Assembly (NCBI GenBank): GCA_016987375.1
Contig: PJRA01000453.1
Span: 1,155,854 to 1,219,853 of the forward strand
Length of the DNA stretch: 64,000 bases
Source of the DNA: Brachionus koreanus
Taxonomy: Eukaryota > Rotifera > Eurotatoria > Ploima > Brachionidae
Direction of reading: 5' to 3'
The translations under genes and the position numbers were made by a program. The notes beneath the pieces are model-generated. The model was not told where the DNA came from and made no database searches. It saw only the letters and a program-made list of their open reading frames with translations. Positions 10,568-22,200 of the stretch are shown in pieces (position 1 is the first letter of the stretch; the number at the start of each line of letters is the position of its first letter).

Positions 10568-11683
10568 TTAATCAGTCTCATTTAAAACAGTAGTACGGAC
10601 AAGCATTTCTGTTACTGAATAAGGATCACAATTTGAAGCTGGACGTCTGTCTTCCAAATAGCCTTTCTTTTGTTCGCCAACACTTCGTGGTATACGAATG
10701 CTACAACCACGGTTGGCAACACCTGCACTAAATTCAGTAATTGAAGATGTCTCGTGATGTCCAGTCAAACGACGACTGTTGTCCAATCCACCTTTTGGAT
10801 CATAGACTTTAATGTGTTTTTCGTGTCTTTTGGCCAATTTTTCAATTGCATTTTCAATTACTTTGATGCCACCATCTTCTCTCATTTCTTTTGTTGAATA
10901 ATTTGTGTGTGCGCCAGCTCCATTCCAATTGCCAGATATTGGTTTCGGATCAAAAGTAACAACAATGCCAAATTCTTCAGCTACTCTATGCAATATATAT
11001 CTGCCCATCCATAAATGATCACCAGCATCAATACCTTCACATGGTCCAACTTGAAATTCCCATTGTGATGGCATTACTTCGGCATTAATGCCACAAATTC
11101 TAACACCAGCATACAAACAAGCCTTGTAGTGGGCATCAACAATATCACGACCATACGATCTATCAGCTCCAACCGAGCAATAATAAGGACCTTGTGGTTG
11201 AGGATAACCATGTGGTTTTGGCCATCCAAACGGCCAACCATCTCTGTCCATTAAGCTATACTCTTGTTCAATTCCGAACCAAGGTTCAGTTTCTTTTGCT
11301 CTTAGCATGGCATCCAAACACGAAGCTCTTTTGTTTGTCGTTGTCGGTGTCTTGTCATATTTGTATGTTTCGCACATTACCAATATATTTTGACCAAGTA
11401 AAAACGGATCTTTGAAAATAGACACTGGTTTCAAGTAAACATCTGAATTTGATCCTTCAGCTTGATATGTTGATGAGCCATCATAATTCCACCATGGCAA
11501 TTCGCTTGCTTCTTTTGGTGTAAAATCAACTGTCATTGTTTTGGATCTTAGATTTTCGCCAGTTCCATCAATCCAAATATATGTTGCTAGTACTCTATCA
11601 GCTGGTTGAGGCAAATCTAGATATTTCTTTAAAACGCTTTTGTCTGTAGCAGACGGATTTGCTAGCATTGGATTTGATGACAT
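10568..11683 (-). CDS. GLUL: Glutamine synthetase, copy 1 (371 aa, intronless)
   Basis: ATP-dependent ligation of ammonia to glutamate, in cytosol or mitochondria; eukaryotic type II enzyme of normal length. Visible motifs: [10 protein letters not shown] in the beta-grasp domain; [11 protein letters not shown] carrying a metal-ligand Glu; [18 protein letters not shown] with two further Glu ligands; the [13 protein letters not shown] glutamate/ATP-site His loop; and the [10 protein letters not shown] arginine motif. The protein differs from copy 2 (13194-14309) at only three residues: Ser2/Thr, Val17/Ile and a Tyr/His about 17 residues from the end. The coding region is intronless. A TATA-like TATAAAAAG lies at 11759-11751, about 70 nt before the ATG. 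Copies 1 and 2 are divergent, with a 1.5-kb unlike spacer. All catalytic residues are intact, so it is probably functional. Confidence 0.98.
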   Translation of the reverse strand: MSSNPMLANPSATDKSVLKKYLDLPQPADRVLATYIWIDGTGENLRSKTMTVDFTPKEASELPWWNYDGSSTYQAEGSNSDVYLKPVSIFKDPFLLGQNILVMCETYKYDKTPTTTNKRASCLDAMLRAKETEPWFGIEQEYSLMDRDGWPFGWPKPHGYPQPQGPYYCSVGADRSYGRDIVDAHYKACLYAGVRICGINAEVMPSQWEFQVGPCEGIDAGDHLWMGRYILHRVAEEFGIVVTFDPKPISGNWNGAGAHTNYSTKEMREDGGIKVIENAIEKLAKRHEKHIKVYDPKGGLDNSRRLTGHHETSSITEFSAGVANRGCSIRIPRSVGEQKKGYLEDRRPASNCDPYSVTEMLVRTTVLNETD

Positions 11684-11750
11684 TTTAACACTTTTAGTTT
11701 TTTTAATATTCTAAATAAATTTTTTTTATTCATTCTATCCTTTAAATTTT

Positions 11751-11759
11751 CTTTTTATA
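11751..11759 (-). promoter_or_regulatory. TATA-like box of glutamine synthetase copy 1
   Basis: TATAAAAAG on the minus strand, 68 nt upstream of the ATG at 11683. Position and sequence suit a core promoter, but this is inferred from sequence only. Confidence 0.45.
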
Positions 11760-13074
11760 GTATAAAAAAGACCTAGGAAAATATCTAGCATTTAACCCCC
11801 CTGTGCATAATTTAAAAAAAAACTATATTGCTTAGATGTTATTTTCTCTTTTTTCTTTATGCGCATTTACTAAAGCTTAAAATTAATAAAAAAAAAAAAC
11901 AATTTAGAACTTTATTCATTTATGTGTTTATTCAAAATCAAATCATTTTTTGACATCGTGATTTACTATTTTTTCAAGCAGTTGCTTTCATAGCAATTAT
12001 TATTATTAATATTTATTTCTATTTTTATTTTGTATAAACTTAAAATTATAAATTGCGTTCTCTAAGTTTATACAATATCACGAGCTAGCAAAATGATTTC
12101 TAGATCACGTTGATAGGCAAGCGATTTCCGATCAGATTGATTTAAGCATTAATTTTTTGAAAAAAAAAGTTCCAAAAAAAATTAAATATAATGATCAGAA
12201 TATTTTTCCTAAAAAATTTTTAAACTCTAGTTAATCAAACCAGCTTACCTTTCTTATCATAATAACCTTAAAACATAAAAATTCACTTTATGAAAAATGA
12301 AAAAATTTAACCTCGAAAAAAAAAAATCAAATCACATTTTATTTTGATTAAAAATTACTCTCTATTTTATTAAGATTGAAATGATGCCTCGTTTTTTAAT
12401 TATTAATAAAATTAATATAGTAAGATTAAAAAAATTTAGTTCCGAAGCAAGGGATCAGCTTTAAAATATCAATATGATCAATGCAGTTTTTGCCCTAATA
12501 TTGTCTCTCATTTTTATTCATAATTTATTAATAGACTGCATAATTATTGAGATATCAGAAATTTAAAAATATTAAATTTTCAAAAAGATTTCTAATTTTA
12601 AAAAATTAAATTATTTAAATTAACTTTTAATCCAAGAGATTGAAAATATTAAAAAACTTTATTTTTCGATAAATTGTTATTTTTCAAAATTGGTACAATA
12701 ATTGAGAGAATTTTATTTAGCCATAATTAATATTTTTGATAAAATTAATTTTGATAAGATAAAAAATGCGTGGAGTAAATTTTGTCTTTTAAAAAAAAGT
12801 TAAATGCCAAAATATGTGAAAAAATTACATAAGCTAAATTAAAGTAGAATATGATATTTAAAAATTCTTTATCAAAAAAACGATTAGAAATCATCCTAGA
12901 CAAAGTTTACCACATTTTGCTTACACATGATAGAGTATTTATATAAATTGCAAGGAATTTAATTAGAAAGATAATTAAAAATCGCTATGTGCCATTTTTT
13001 TTTTATAAAATTGTCATTCGGTTAGCATATGATTTAAGCAATTTTATGTCAGCATTTAAAAAGGTGAGCTAAAA

Positions 13075-13084
13075 TATATAAAAA
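13075..13084 (+). promoter_or_regulatory. TATA-like box of glutamine synthetase copy 2
   Basis: TATATAAAAA on the plus strand, about 110 nt upstream of the ATG. A start near 13105 would give a 5' leader of about 90 nt, unless the acceptor-like T-run plus AG ending at 13159 is used. Confidence 0.45.
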
Positions 13085-13193
13085 GAAATTTGAATTGAAA
13101 AAAATTCAACAACAAAAAAGACTAAATTTCCTTGTATATAAGCATTTATTTTTTTTTAGATCACAAAATAGCTTAACAAAAAAAGCTTAAAAA

Positions 13194-14309
13194 ATGACTT
13201 CGAACCCAATGCTAGCAAATCCGTCTGCTACAGACAAAAGCATTTTAAAGAAATATCTAGATTTGCCTCAACCAGCTGATAGAGTACTAGCAACATATAT
13301 TTGGATTGATGGAACTGGCGAAAATCTAAGATCCAAAACAATGACAGTTGATTTTACACCAAAAGAAGCAAGCGAATTGCCATGGTGGAATTATGATGGC
13401 TCATCAACATATCAAGCTGAAGGATCAAATTCAGATGTTTACTTGAAACCAGTGTCTATTTTCAAAGATCCGTTTTTACTTGGTCAAAATATATTGGTAA
13501 TGTGCGAAACATACAAATATGACAAGACACCGACAACGACAAACAAAAGAGCTTCGTGTTTGGATGCCATGCTAAGAGCAAAAGAAACTGAACCTTGGTT
13601 CGGAATTGAACAAGAGTATAGCTTAATGGACAGAGATGGTTGGCCGTTTGGATGGCCAAAACCACATGGTTATCCTCAACCACAAGGTCCTTATTATTGC
13701 TCGGTTGGAGCTGATAGATCGTATGGTCGTGATATTGTTGATGCCCACTACAAGGCTTGTTTGTATGCTGGTGTTAGAATTTGTGGCATTAATGCCGAAG
13801 TAATGCCATCACAATGGGAATTTCAAGTTGGACCATGTGAAGGTATTGATGCTGGTGATCATTTATGGATGGGCAGATATATATTGCATAGAGTAGCTGA
13901 AGAATTTGGCATTGTTGTTACTTTTGATCCGAAACCAATATCTGGCAATTGGAATGGAGCTGGCGCACACACAAATTATTCAACAAAAGAAATGAGAGAA
14001 GATGGTGGCATCAAAGTAATTGAAAATGCAATTGAAAAATTGGCCAAAAGACACGAAAAACACATTAAAGTCTATGATCCAAAAGGTGGATTGGACAACA
14101 GTCGTCGTTTGACTGGACATCACGAGACATCTTCAATTACTGAATTTAGTGCAGGTGTTGCCAACCGTGGTTGTAGCATTCGTATACCACGAAGTGTTGG
14201 CGAACAAAAGAAAGGCTATTTGGAAGACAGACGTCCAGCTTCAAATTGTGATCCTCATTCAGTAACAGAAATGCTTGTCCGTACTACTGTTTTAAATGAG
14301 ACTGATTAA
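13194..14309 (+). CDS. GLUL: Glutamine synthetase, copy 2 (371 aa, intronless)
   Basis: Same enzyme and motifs as copy 1 ([46 protein letters not shown]), all intact. Reading the two genes side by side over the first 100 codons, synonymous positions match almost everywhere after codon 4, whereas 5' and 3' flanks are unlike from just outside the coding region. That pattern points to very recent duplication or continuing gene conversion limited to the coding tract. The start is the ATG giving [11 protein letters not shown], matching copy 1. TATA-like box at 13075. The next gene on this strand, NOL12, starts about 300 nt downstream. Confidence 0.98.
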   Translation: MTSNPMLANPSATDKSILKKYLDLPQPADRVLATYIWIDGTGENLRSKTMTVDFTPKEASELPWWNYDGSSTYQAEGSNSDVYLKPVSIFKDPFLLGQNILVMCETYKYDKTPTTTNKRASCLDAMLRAKETEPWFGIEQEYSLMDRDGWPFGWPKPHGYPQPQGPYYCSVGADRSYGRDIVDAHYKACLYAGVRICGINAEVMPSQWEFQVGPCEGIDAGDHLWMGRYILHRVAEEFGIVVTFDPKPISGNWNGAGAHTNYSTKEMREDGGIKVIENAIEKLAKRHEKHIKVYDPKGGLDNSRRLTGHHETSSITEFSAGVANRGCSIRIPRSVGEQKKGYLEDRRPASNCDPHSVTEMLVRTTVLNETD

Positions 14310-14604
14310 TTTTTTCTTCATATTTGTTTTTTTTTGTGTTTTAGGATAAAATTTTTGTATTTTTTATTTTAAATTTATTTATTGTGATGATAATATTTAA
14401 TAAAAAATGAAAGAAATCTGCTTTAATTAAATTTTTTTTTAAATTTCTTTGTTTAGATTTTTGATTTTTTCTACGTTTTTTTAAGACTAAATATTTTACA
14501 ATTCATTTTTGGTTTAATTTTATGAGTAAAGTATAATTTAAAATTTTAGATTTCTTTTTTATATACTTTATTTCAGATATAAAATTTTTAAATTAATCTA
14601 AAAA

Positions 14605-15290
14605 ATGGTCAAGAACAAATCCAATAAATCAAAAACTCAGATAGTGTTTAATGAAGAGGATAGAACGTAATTTATTTCAATTTAAAATTTTTTTTTCTCT
14701 TTTCTTTCATTGTAATTAGTAACTATCTTCTTGGATTTCGTAAAAGAAAGCTTGAGCGAAAAAAAAAAGCTAAAGAAGAACTCGATCAGATTATTCGTAA
14801 TGAAAAAAAGCGTCAAAAAGAACTAGTAATAATTTTTGATAAAATTTTAAAAATTATATTCATTTTATCTATTTAGAAAGCCCAATCAATACTTGACGAG
14901 CGTAAAAAAGCTGGTTTGCCGCTTTTTAATGATAAAGTTGAAGTATCTAATCGTGATGTGATAGATACTGGCGACAATGAGATCATAATTAGTGACTTTT
15001 CTAGCTCAACGCCCATCACTTTAGAAGACAAAGAAGAGACTTTGGCCAAATCTGAAAAGACAGATGCAGAAATAAATCAAGCTAAAGCAAAAGCAAACAA
15101 AGAATGCTCTATGATCAGCGAGCGTCTAACCAAATTGGAAAAACAAAAGCGTACACTTGAACTCTCAAATACAAAAGCTAAAAAAAATTACCTAAAGTCA
15201 AAACAAAATTCAAAAAATTCTAAATCTGCCAAAAAATTTAACATCAATAAAACAAAACTAAAGAACAAAATTAAAAATTCTAAAAAATAA
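14605..15290 (+). CDS. NOL12: Nucleolar protein 12 / Rrp17-type rRNA-processing factor, 193 aa
   Basis: Nop25/Rrp17-family protein that works in pre-rRNA processing in the nucleolus. Three exons, 14605-14666, 14720-14825 and 14877-15290, join in phase with GT/AG introns of 53 and 51 nt. The diagnostic N-terminal block reads FNEEDRTNYLLGFRKRKLER, followed by a highly charged basic helix (KKKAKEELDQIIRNEKKRQKE). The C-terminus is lysine-rich (KKNYLKSKQNSKNSKSAKK), like a nucleolar targeting tail. Length is close to human NOL12 (213 aa). An acceptor-like TTATTTCAG lies about 28 nt before the ATG. The MTTP gene starts only 154 nt after the stop on the same strand. Confidence 0.85.
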
Positions 15291-15444
15291 AATGTTTAAA
15301 AAGCACTTGAATTTTATCAATAAGTCAATTCTTATCTAAAAACTACAATCTAAATCGTTTTTTATCTCTTCTATTTTTGTTTTTCAAATGAATAGTATCA
15401 AGAATAAATGTTAGATTTAGAATATTGAACACGTAGAATTTAAA

Positions 15445-18316
15445 ATGAAAACTCAATTTTTTGTTGTCTTTATTTTGACCATTTTGGCCAAGCAGCATGC
15501 TACATTTCAATCAGGCTTTAATTACATTTATAAATATGAATCAGAAATTGAACTCAAGTCTGCTAACATTAGTCTTAAATACAATTCTAAGTTGGATGTT
15601 CACATTCAAAAAAATGATCATAAAGTTGTTTTAAAAGTAGCGAATATCGATCAAAATTTTGGTTTAGACGATCAGTTTGCTAAAAACTTACTCGAATTTC
15701 CAATTAGCTTCGAGCAAGAAAATGGCCATGTGAAGAATGTGCTTTTTGTTGATGAAAATGACTCTCAAGCATCCATTTGGAATAAAAAAAGCATTTTAAA
15801 TTTGCTAGATTTTGGCATAGATCAGGGCAAAAAAGTTAGTTGATACAAAATTTTTTGTCTTTTAGTTTTTATCAATTTTTTTTTCAAGAATGTTTTCTAT
15901 GGTGAATGTGATACCAGCACTGAAATACTTGTGAACAATTCAGAATTTATTCATTTAGTAAAATATAAATCTAATTGTCACAATAATCTTAGAATTAAAG
16001 GTCAATATCTACGGGATCAAAAAGTAGCTTTTAATTCATTTAATCAGTTTTAATTTTGTTATTTTAAAAAAAAAAAGATACTAAATACTAAAATTGATAG
16101 AAATATTAGAACTGAAATTAAAGTAACAAACAATGTGCTTAATAGCTCGTTTAGTGAAGAAAATGTGAAAACATTCAACGAATTTAATCCCAAATCCTCA
16201 AATTCAATCCAAATAAAGTAGTTAAATTGTGTTGTTATTTTTTTGTTCAAATTATTTAATATTAATTAAAACACATTTAGAAATTCACTAATTTTGAGTT
16301 CAATTGAAAAAACATCCAGTCTAATTAACACAGATAATCTTAAAACTAAACTGGATTCGGATAATTTAGTTTATGAAACTATGAATTTTAACACTAAAAT
16401 ATCCGGTTTGCTCTACGACCCAGATCAGAAGACAAAAATTGAAAAACATTATCAAAAAGAGTTTAAAAAAGTAATCAAAGATCTAAAATTGGGTACATTA
16501 GAAGCTAGTGAAACATTTTTGGCTACAATAAGACATATTAGAAAATACTTGAAATCGAATACAAAATTATTAGACAAAATGTTTAGAGATTCGAGCAAAA
16601 AGGATAAAATATTTAAATTTTTACTTGAAGCATACACTTCAAGTGGTATTGATGTCGCCTTGAGCTCAATTAGCAAAGCATTGGATATAGAAAATCTTCA
16701 AACTGATGATAAGCTTTTAAGCGAAAAAGAATCAAAACAGATCGAAGAATTTCTGTTCTCCAGTTCTTTAATGAGTCAACATAGTCATAGAGCAAATCAA
16801 TTGATCAAAATTATTAGTTCAAATTGGAATAAGCTGACTCTTTTTGACATTAAAGAAAAGGCAATATTGGCACTTGGCTCTCATAGTGACCAAGAGTTTT
16901 TGGATCACATTAAAAGTCAAATATTAGTTTGTAAAAATGAACTATGTATTGTTACCTTACTCGAATCGATCAAAAATTCAAAATCAAATCTCATTGAAGA
17001 ATTTATTTTTGAAAATATCAAATCTAGCTGTCCAAATCAGCCCATGGTTTGTCTAATTTCATTAAAAACCCTAAGCTACTTAAACATAGCCGATAAAATG
17101 GATATGTTTTATCATTTATTTGAAATATTTTCTTCAAATTTAATAGATAAAGAGATTCGAATCGAAGCATTGAATGTTTTAGTTGATAAATACTCAAGTC
17201 AAATAGAAGACAATGATGCTGTTTTTCAAAATTTAATATACACAATTCAAATTGAGATAAAAAAAAATTTAAAAACAAATGAATTTTTGATCTTTATTCA
17301 GAAATTAATTTTAAACAAGTTAAATTTGAGAGAAAAATTTCTAAATTATTTAAATAATAGTTCGCTGATTAATTTATTTGATTTTTTTGTCCAAAATGGA
17401 TTTAGTAATACAATGAGTAGTTCGATTAAATCGTATCCAAGCGGAAATTTGACGTACAATCTAAATCAGCTTATGAATGCTGAAGGCTATTTGAAAAATT
17501 TTGATTTTTCTGTTTCGTTCAAAGAAGTTGATGGCACAAGACTTGATTTTTTAAAAGTAGAAAAAAATTTAGAAAAAAAAATTTTTTTATTTTAAAAAAA
17601 AAACAAACTAATTTAGGTTGAGTTGTATGCAGATAATTTGAGTTCTTTTTCGACAAAGCTAAAACAAAAAAATAAGGATAAAAAAGATCCGATTAGTTTT
17701 CTTCATTTGAGCATCATGGGCCAAAAGCTAAAGATTGCACAGTTATTTAAAGGATACGCAGGGATGATATCGCTTCTTTGGTCTTTGCCGACAACACCAA
17801 CATCGTTGTTCAACTCGAACTTTTTGCTCAATGATCAAAATGAATACATGTTCTTGTCGAATGGAATGAGTGTGCGAATAGAAAATTTGGGCACTCTGGG
17901 CATAGATATTCAGGGTGTAACTGATGTAAGTTTGTGGAGTCAATACGCAAAAATAAAACTTAAAACCCAAGCTAGTTTTATCAATGAACAAAATTTGTAT
18001 CTTATTAATAATTTTAATATTTTGAACACTGTTCAGACCAAGTTGAAAACTCAATTTTTAGTAGATTTTGATATGAACACAAATTTTGCACATGACCCGT
18101 ACAAATTGTGTATAAAAATGTCACAAAACAAATTTAATATATGGTTTTAAAAATTTTATTAAATAATTTAAATAAAATTAATTTTTATTTTTTAATTAAA
18201 GGGAATCGAATAAAGTTTTGAATGGCGAAGCAAATAAATTACAAGAGATTAACAATAAAATACCGATAGAAGGATCTGGTTTCATGTTCTCTAGAGAAAC
18301 TGTCAAGTTTTGTTAA
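15445..18316 (+). CDS. MTTP: Microsomal triglyceride transfer protein large subunit, 860 aa
   Basis: ER-lumen lipid transfer protein that, with protein disulfide isomerase, loads lipid onto apoB/vitellogenin-type lipoproteins. Six exons join in frame: 15445-15834, 15889-16023, 16078-16217, 16281-17556, 17617-18143, 18202-18316. Residues 1-20 are a signal peptide. The N-terminal beta-barrel contains FPISFEQENGHVKNVLF and GECDTSTEILV. Exon 4 gives the long helical repeat domain. The C-terminal lipid-cavity part carries DIQGVTDVSLWSQYAKIKLK and DPYKLCIKMSQNKF, which match the MTTP C-terminus closely in order and spacing. Length compares with about 894 in human. Introns are 50-65 nt. The stop lies only 52 nt from the stop of the convergent Reeler gene. 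Vitellogenin or apolipophorin are excluded by length and lack of a vWD domain. Confidence 0.9.
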
Positions 18317-18368
18317 ATTTTTGAAAATAAATACCTAAAACACAAACAATTTGGCTTTTTTTTTCTTT

Positions 18369-19084
18369 TTAGTTTAATTTAGTTAATTTGTAGGATTTGA
18401 GCATCATTTGAGCTGACACGTTGTAGTATATTCTCTTAAAACTTTGAACAATTGTTGCTCTAGAAAAAATTTTTTTTTTTTAAAAAAGTAAAATAAAAAT
18501 TTTTAATTTAATTAATTAGTAAAAATTAATTACACAAATTTGACTCTGTTCAATTTACGACTGTATGGAGGTATCCAAGTGAAAGTTACTCCCTGAAAAT
18601 AGCGTTTGGCCAAATCATCATCGTGCCAATTATGGGTTACAGCGCTCTGAAAAGAAATACTATTACTTAAATAATTATCTTTGAGACTGACTTTTATTTA
18701 CGCTTGAAAATCCAAAGCAGTCTATTGCTTTTGTGTTGGCAACTTTGGTTTGCCATTTACCGATTGCCTTTCCGTCCCATCTACCACGGGCTTGAATGAG
18801 AAGACCTTTGAAACGAGTCATGTCGGGTGATAAGATGCTAACTAAAAGCGATAAAATTTAAATTTTGTTTTATTTTCGAAAACAATTTTTAAGTTTTCAC
18901 CATCAAATCCTCCGCTTGAATTGTTCGGCAAATACATTATTTGATAAGGTGGCTGTTCATCGAGCGGTTTGACTCCATGTCCAGGTATCATTTTGTCGCA
19001 TTGTTGCAATGGCGCTCCGTTTGGATACAAATACACGTAATTAATACATGAAGTAAGAGCTAATAACAAAATAAAAGCTTTCAT
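18369..19084 (-). CDS. Secreted Reeler-domain protein, 175 aa
   Basis: Four exons in phase: 19084-18901, 18841-18702, 18646-18534, 18459-18369. A signal peptide (MKAFILLLALTSCINYVYL) is followed directly by a single Reeler domain. It has the typical YPNGAPLQQCDKMIPGHG start, a FKGLLIQARG core, GKWQ, a cysteine in IDCFG, AVTHNWHDD, a TFTWIPP strand and ATIVQSF at the end. Reeler-only secreted proteins of invertebrates are often annotated as defence or ferric-reductase-related proteins; the molecular function is not established. It lies 165 nt downstream of the DNAH6 stop on the same strand, and a long T-run plus AG ends 13 nt before its ATG. Its 3' end nearly touches MTTP. A paralogue sits at 56044-57325. 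Confidence 0.88.
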
Positions 19085-19249
19085 TTTGCTTCTTTCTAAA
19101 AAAAAAAAAGAAAAAAAATTTCTTTTAGCATTTAAATAAAATAAAGAATAAAATAATTTTTACACGCTGTTTATTTAAAAATAAAATTTTTTTTTTATTT
19201 TAGAAAAAAAAAATCAAAGAAAAAAATTAAAAAAGATTAGAACAATTAG

Positions 19250-22200
19250 TTAGTCGTCGTTTTGTAGAATCATGCAAACGCCTCTAAGCACCCAAAATTC
19301 TGGATCTTCTCGACACTTTAAATCAATTGAAGTGACATAATTTTTGGCTTGGTCTGTCGAATTGCCTGCTCGCACTGAATTACGATAAACAGGACATTTG
19401 TATTTAATATTATCATTTTCACTCACTGAAAAATTTTCTTCATGTTCAAGTTTCTTTTATTTAAAAAAAAAAAAACATTTAAAATTTTTTTTTCTTTTTA
19501 TTTTTATAATTACTTTGGTTAGAGTGCACAAAAAATGAGGTAATGGAGTGAACCTAATTGGCGAATCTAGCAAAATTCTTTCTTCTCTGTCCCATTTTCC
19601 ACCATCGATAAAAAAACCATGAATTAGTATACCATCTTGATCTAGTTTGAACCTGGTCTCATTTGGATCGTACAAGCTTTCCACACTAGTTCCATTTTCA
19701 TCAAAAATATCATTCTGTATAACATATTTGAACTCAATTGAATCGATTGATGTATGGTATTTTCTAGCATAATTTTGTGAAATTGCGGCCAGTAAGCCTT
19801 GTGGATAAAAAAATCCTGATATCCAAAGTGAGTGCGGATTTCTGTTTTGAAGCGAGTCTTCTACAAACAATATTATATTTCTGGTCCATAGCGAAAAAAA
19901 TTGGCTTCTTTTGTGCAAATTTTTGATCCAAGAAGCCAAAGGCTTTAGAGAGGGATAAGCGTAGGCGTCCCATACTTGTGGAACTTTTTGTTTCAAAAAT
20001 GAATACAAAATGCTCTCGGCATTTTTTGAAATCATAATCTCGCCTCGAATGGCTCTAATTAGTTCTTTTATAGACTTTGAAATCAGATTTAGTAAATTAT
20101 TGTAGCGTTTTATCTCTTGACGTAGAATGGTGTTCATTGCAGAGTTTTCATAGAACGAATCGGACAATTTATCAGACAATTTATCTAGCGCTTCTTCAAA
20201 TGTCATATGTTTTCCTTTAAATCCGCTGAAATTAGGCTCAATTTGCAATGGTAAAGTCAATGTTATGTCATTACAAATTTTTAACACAATGTCATTTTCA
20301 TTATTCGAATCACTTTTTTAAATTAAAAGATATAAATTTTTTAAAAGAAAAATATTTTTTTTTCTATTTACTCAATTTGGGAGCTAGCTGCTTGAAGAGG
20401 TTCCATGGACAAAATAGATGAAATTAAATATTCAGCTTGTGTAGCTCTGAGCATTTTTTCAGCATATACATTCATTCCAAAAATGGACGGATCGTCTTCA
20501 TCAGGCAAATGGTCAATAAAACTAATTAGGCTGGCATGCTCGATATTTTTTGATGGTGCTTTGTAGCTTTGATTGTCTCCATAGAAATAAACATCTTGAA
20601 CTGCTTTATCGTTGAAAAATTTGCTCAAAATACTCAAAAGACATCGACGATCGTAATCGTCGGTCACTCTACCACCATAGATCACTTCACCGGTAATGTA
20701 TTTTAACACATTGAATGGAACAGTATCGGGTGTTATGCACAAAATTGACTGCAATTGTAGAACAGCCACTTCAAGATCCGAATTGTTGAACTCATATGGC
20801 AAATTCCAGCCCAATGGGCCAAACTTTTTTCTCTCATGTATCAATGCATGAATAAAACCAAGATTGAACAATAGTCGTTTCCAGTGCGGACCAAAATCTT
20901 TGCTCTCCAATATTCGTTTGCTCACATAGCCACCTTGACCAAAATTTTGCTTGAGGTTATTTTTAAGACCTGCCGGAGATTCAATGGTCATTTTAATACC
21001 AGACTTTAGAAGTGTTATTGGAAATGATGGGTCCGGTTTGGAACTCAAAAACAAACGAAAATGCTTGTCTATTTCTCCACCAGCTCGTGTAAAGCTATTA
21101 AATTTAAATTATCAATTAAAAATTTAATAATTTAATTAAATGAATTTATAAATTTTAATTAATATATATTTATATATTTATCTCTTTTTGTTTCACTTAA
21201 ATTTAAAAGTAAATAAAGTTAATTAATTTAACTTTAAGTGCTTTTTCTTTTAACCTTTACTCTATAAAGTTTAAATAAATATTTCAAATGCTAAAAGATT
21301 TCAATTCAAAAACTCATTATTAAACTCTTATTTAATAAATTTATTAATTTAAAAAAGTTGCTATTTTTTTGACGATATTCTAATAGGTAAACAAAAGTTC
21401 ACTTTTTAGTGATCATTGAAGAAAAAAGAATTAGCTTAATTAAAAACTCACATTTTTTTTTTACGCTTGAAAAATAACTGACTTTTTTGAAATCAGGTGA
21501 ACTAACTATCTTTATATTATTTATTAATTTAATTAAATAAAATGTTAATTGAATAAAACAAAAGAATATCAATTAATAAATATTATTTTTTTAATAAATA
21601 TTGTGTTTTTTTGAGATATGAATTGTTAAATCCCATTCATTTTTGAACATATATATTTTACACAGTTTTTTTATATTAAAAAGAGAGATCACTTTTTTTT
21701 TCAAATGCGCCTTTGATAGACTCTGACCAGCATTAAAACAAAACTTAAATTGTACAACATTATAATAGGAGCAACACTGATGTACGATTTATAATCTTAG
21801 AGATTATGAGAATCAGAAATAAAAAGGCTGAACATTCTAAAAAAAACATAAAAAAAAATAAAATTAAGTGATTTTTTTTATTCAATCAACATTTCATTTA
21901 ATTAAATTATTAAATCATTAACTATAGTTCACCTTTTTTTTGTGATCAAAAATTTATTTAGTCAACTATGTTCTCTAATCAAAAATAAGAATATTCACTT
22001 TTTTTCTTAGTTCACTAATTAGATTATCGCCCTTTTTTTTGTTTTAGAAAACAGGAAGCTGAAGTTGAGTATTAAAATTTTTTGGAGAAAAATTTTTTTT
22101 TTTACAAATTTTGATGAAAAATTTAAACTGATTAATCAGTAGAGAATAATTTAAATCAATGTCGAGCAAATATTTGAAATTTATCATTTAAAAAAAAACA

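Larger units (their letters stand above)
11684..13193. other. Divergent promoter spacer between the two glutamine synthetase genes
   Basis: The spacer is not itself palindromic: the near identity of the two genes stops a few codons inside each 5' end. Each gene has its own TATA-like box (11751-11759 minus, 13075-13084 plus). In front of copy 2 a run of ten T followed by AG (to about 13159) looks like a splice acceptor 34 nt before the ATG. No other gene or RNA was recognised. Confidence 0.6.

Noticed and set aside
11194..11415. Identical 73-aa open frames antisense to both glutamine synthetase genes (also 13462-13683)
   Set aside because: They are opposite-strand shadows of a conserved coding region; their identity only reflects identity of the glutamine synthetase copies.
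13105..13159. 5' UTR intron in glutamine synthetase copy 2
   Set aside because: The only GT upstream of the T-run AG would give an intron of under 40 nt; a trans-splice acceptor or chance run is as likely, so it is not annotated.
6905..14309. Horizontal transfer of GH31 or glutamine synthetase from bacteria, suggested by intronless genes
   Set aside because: Both proteins are of eukaryotic type (trefoil-GH31; 371-aa type II GS) and several other genes here are also intronless or intron-poor.
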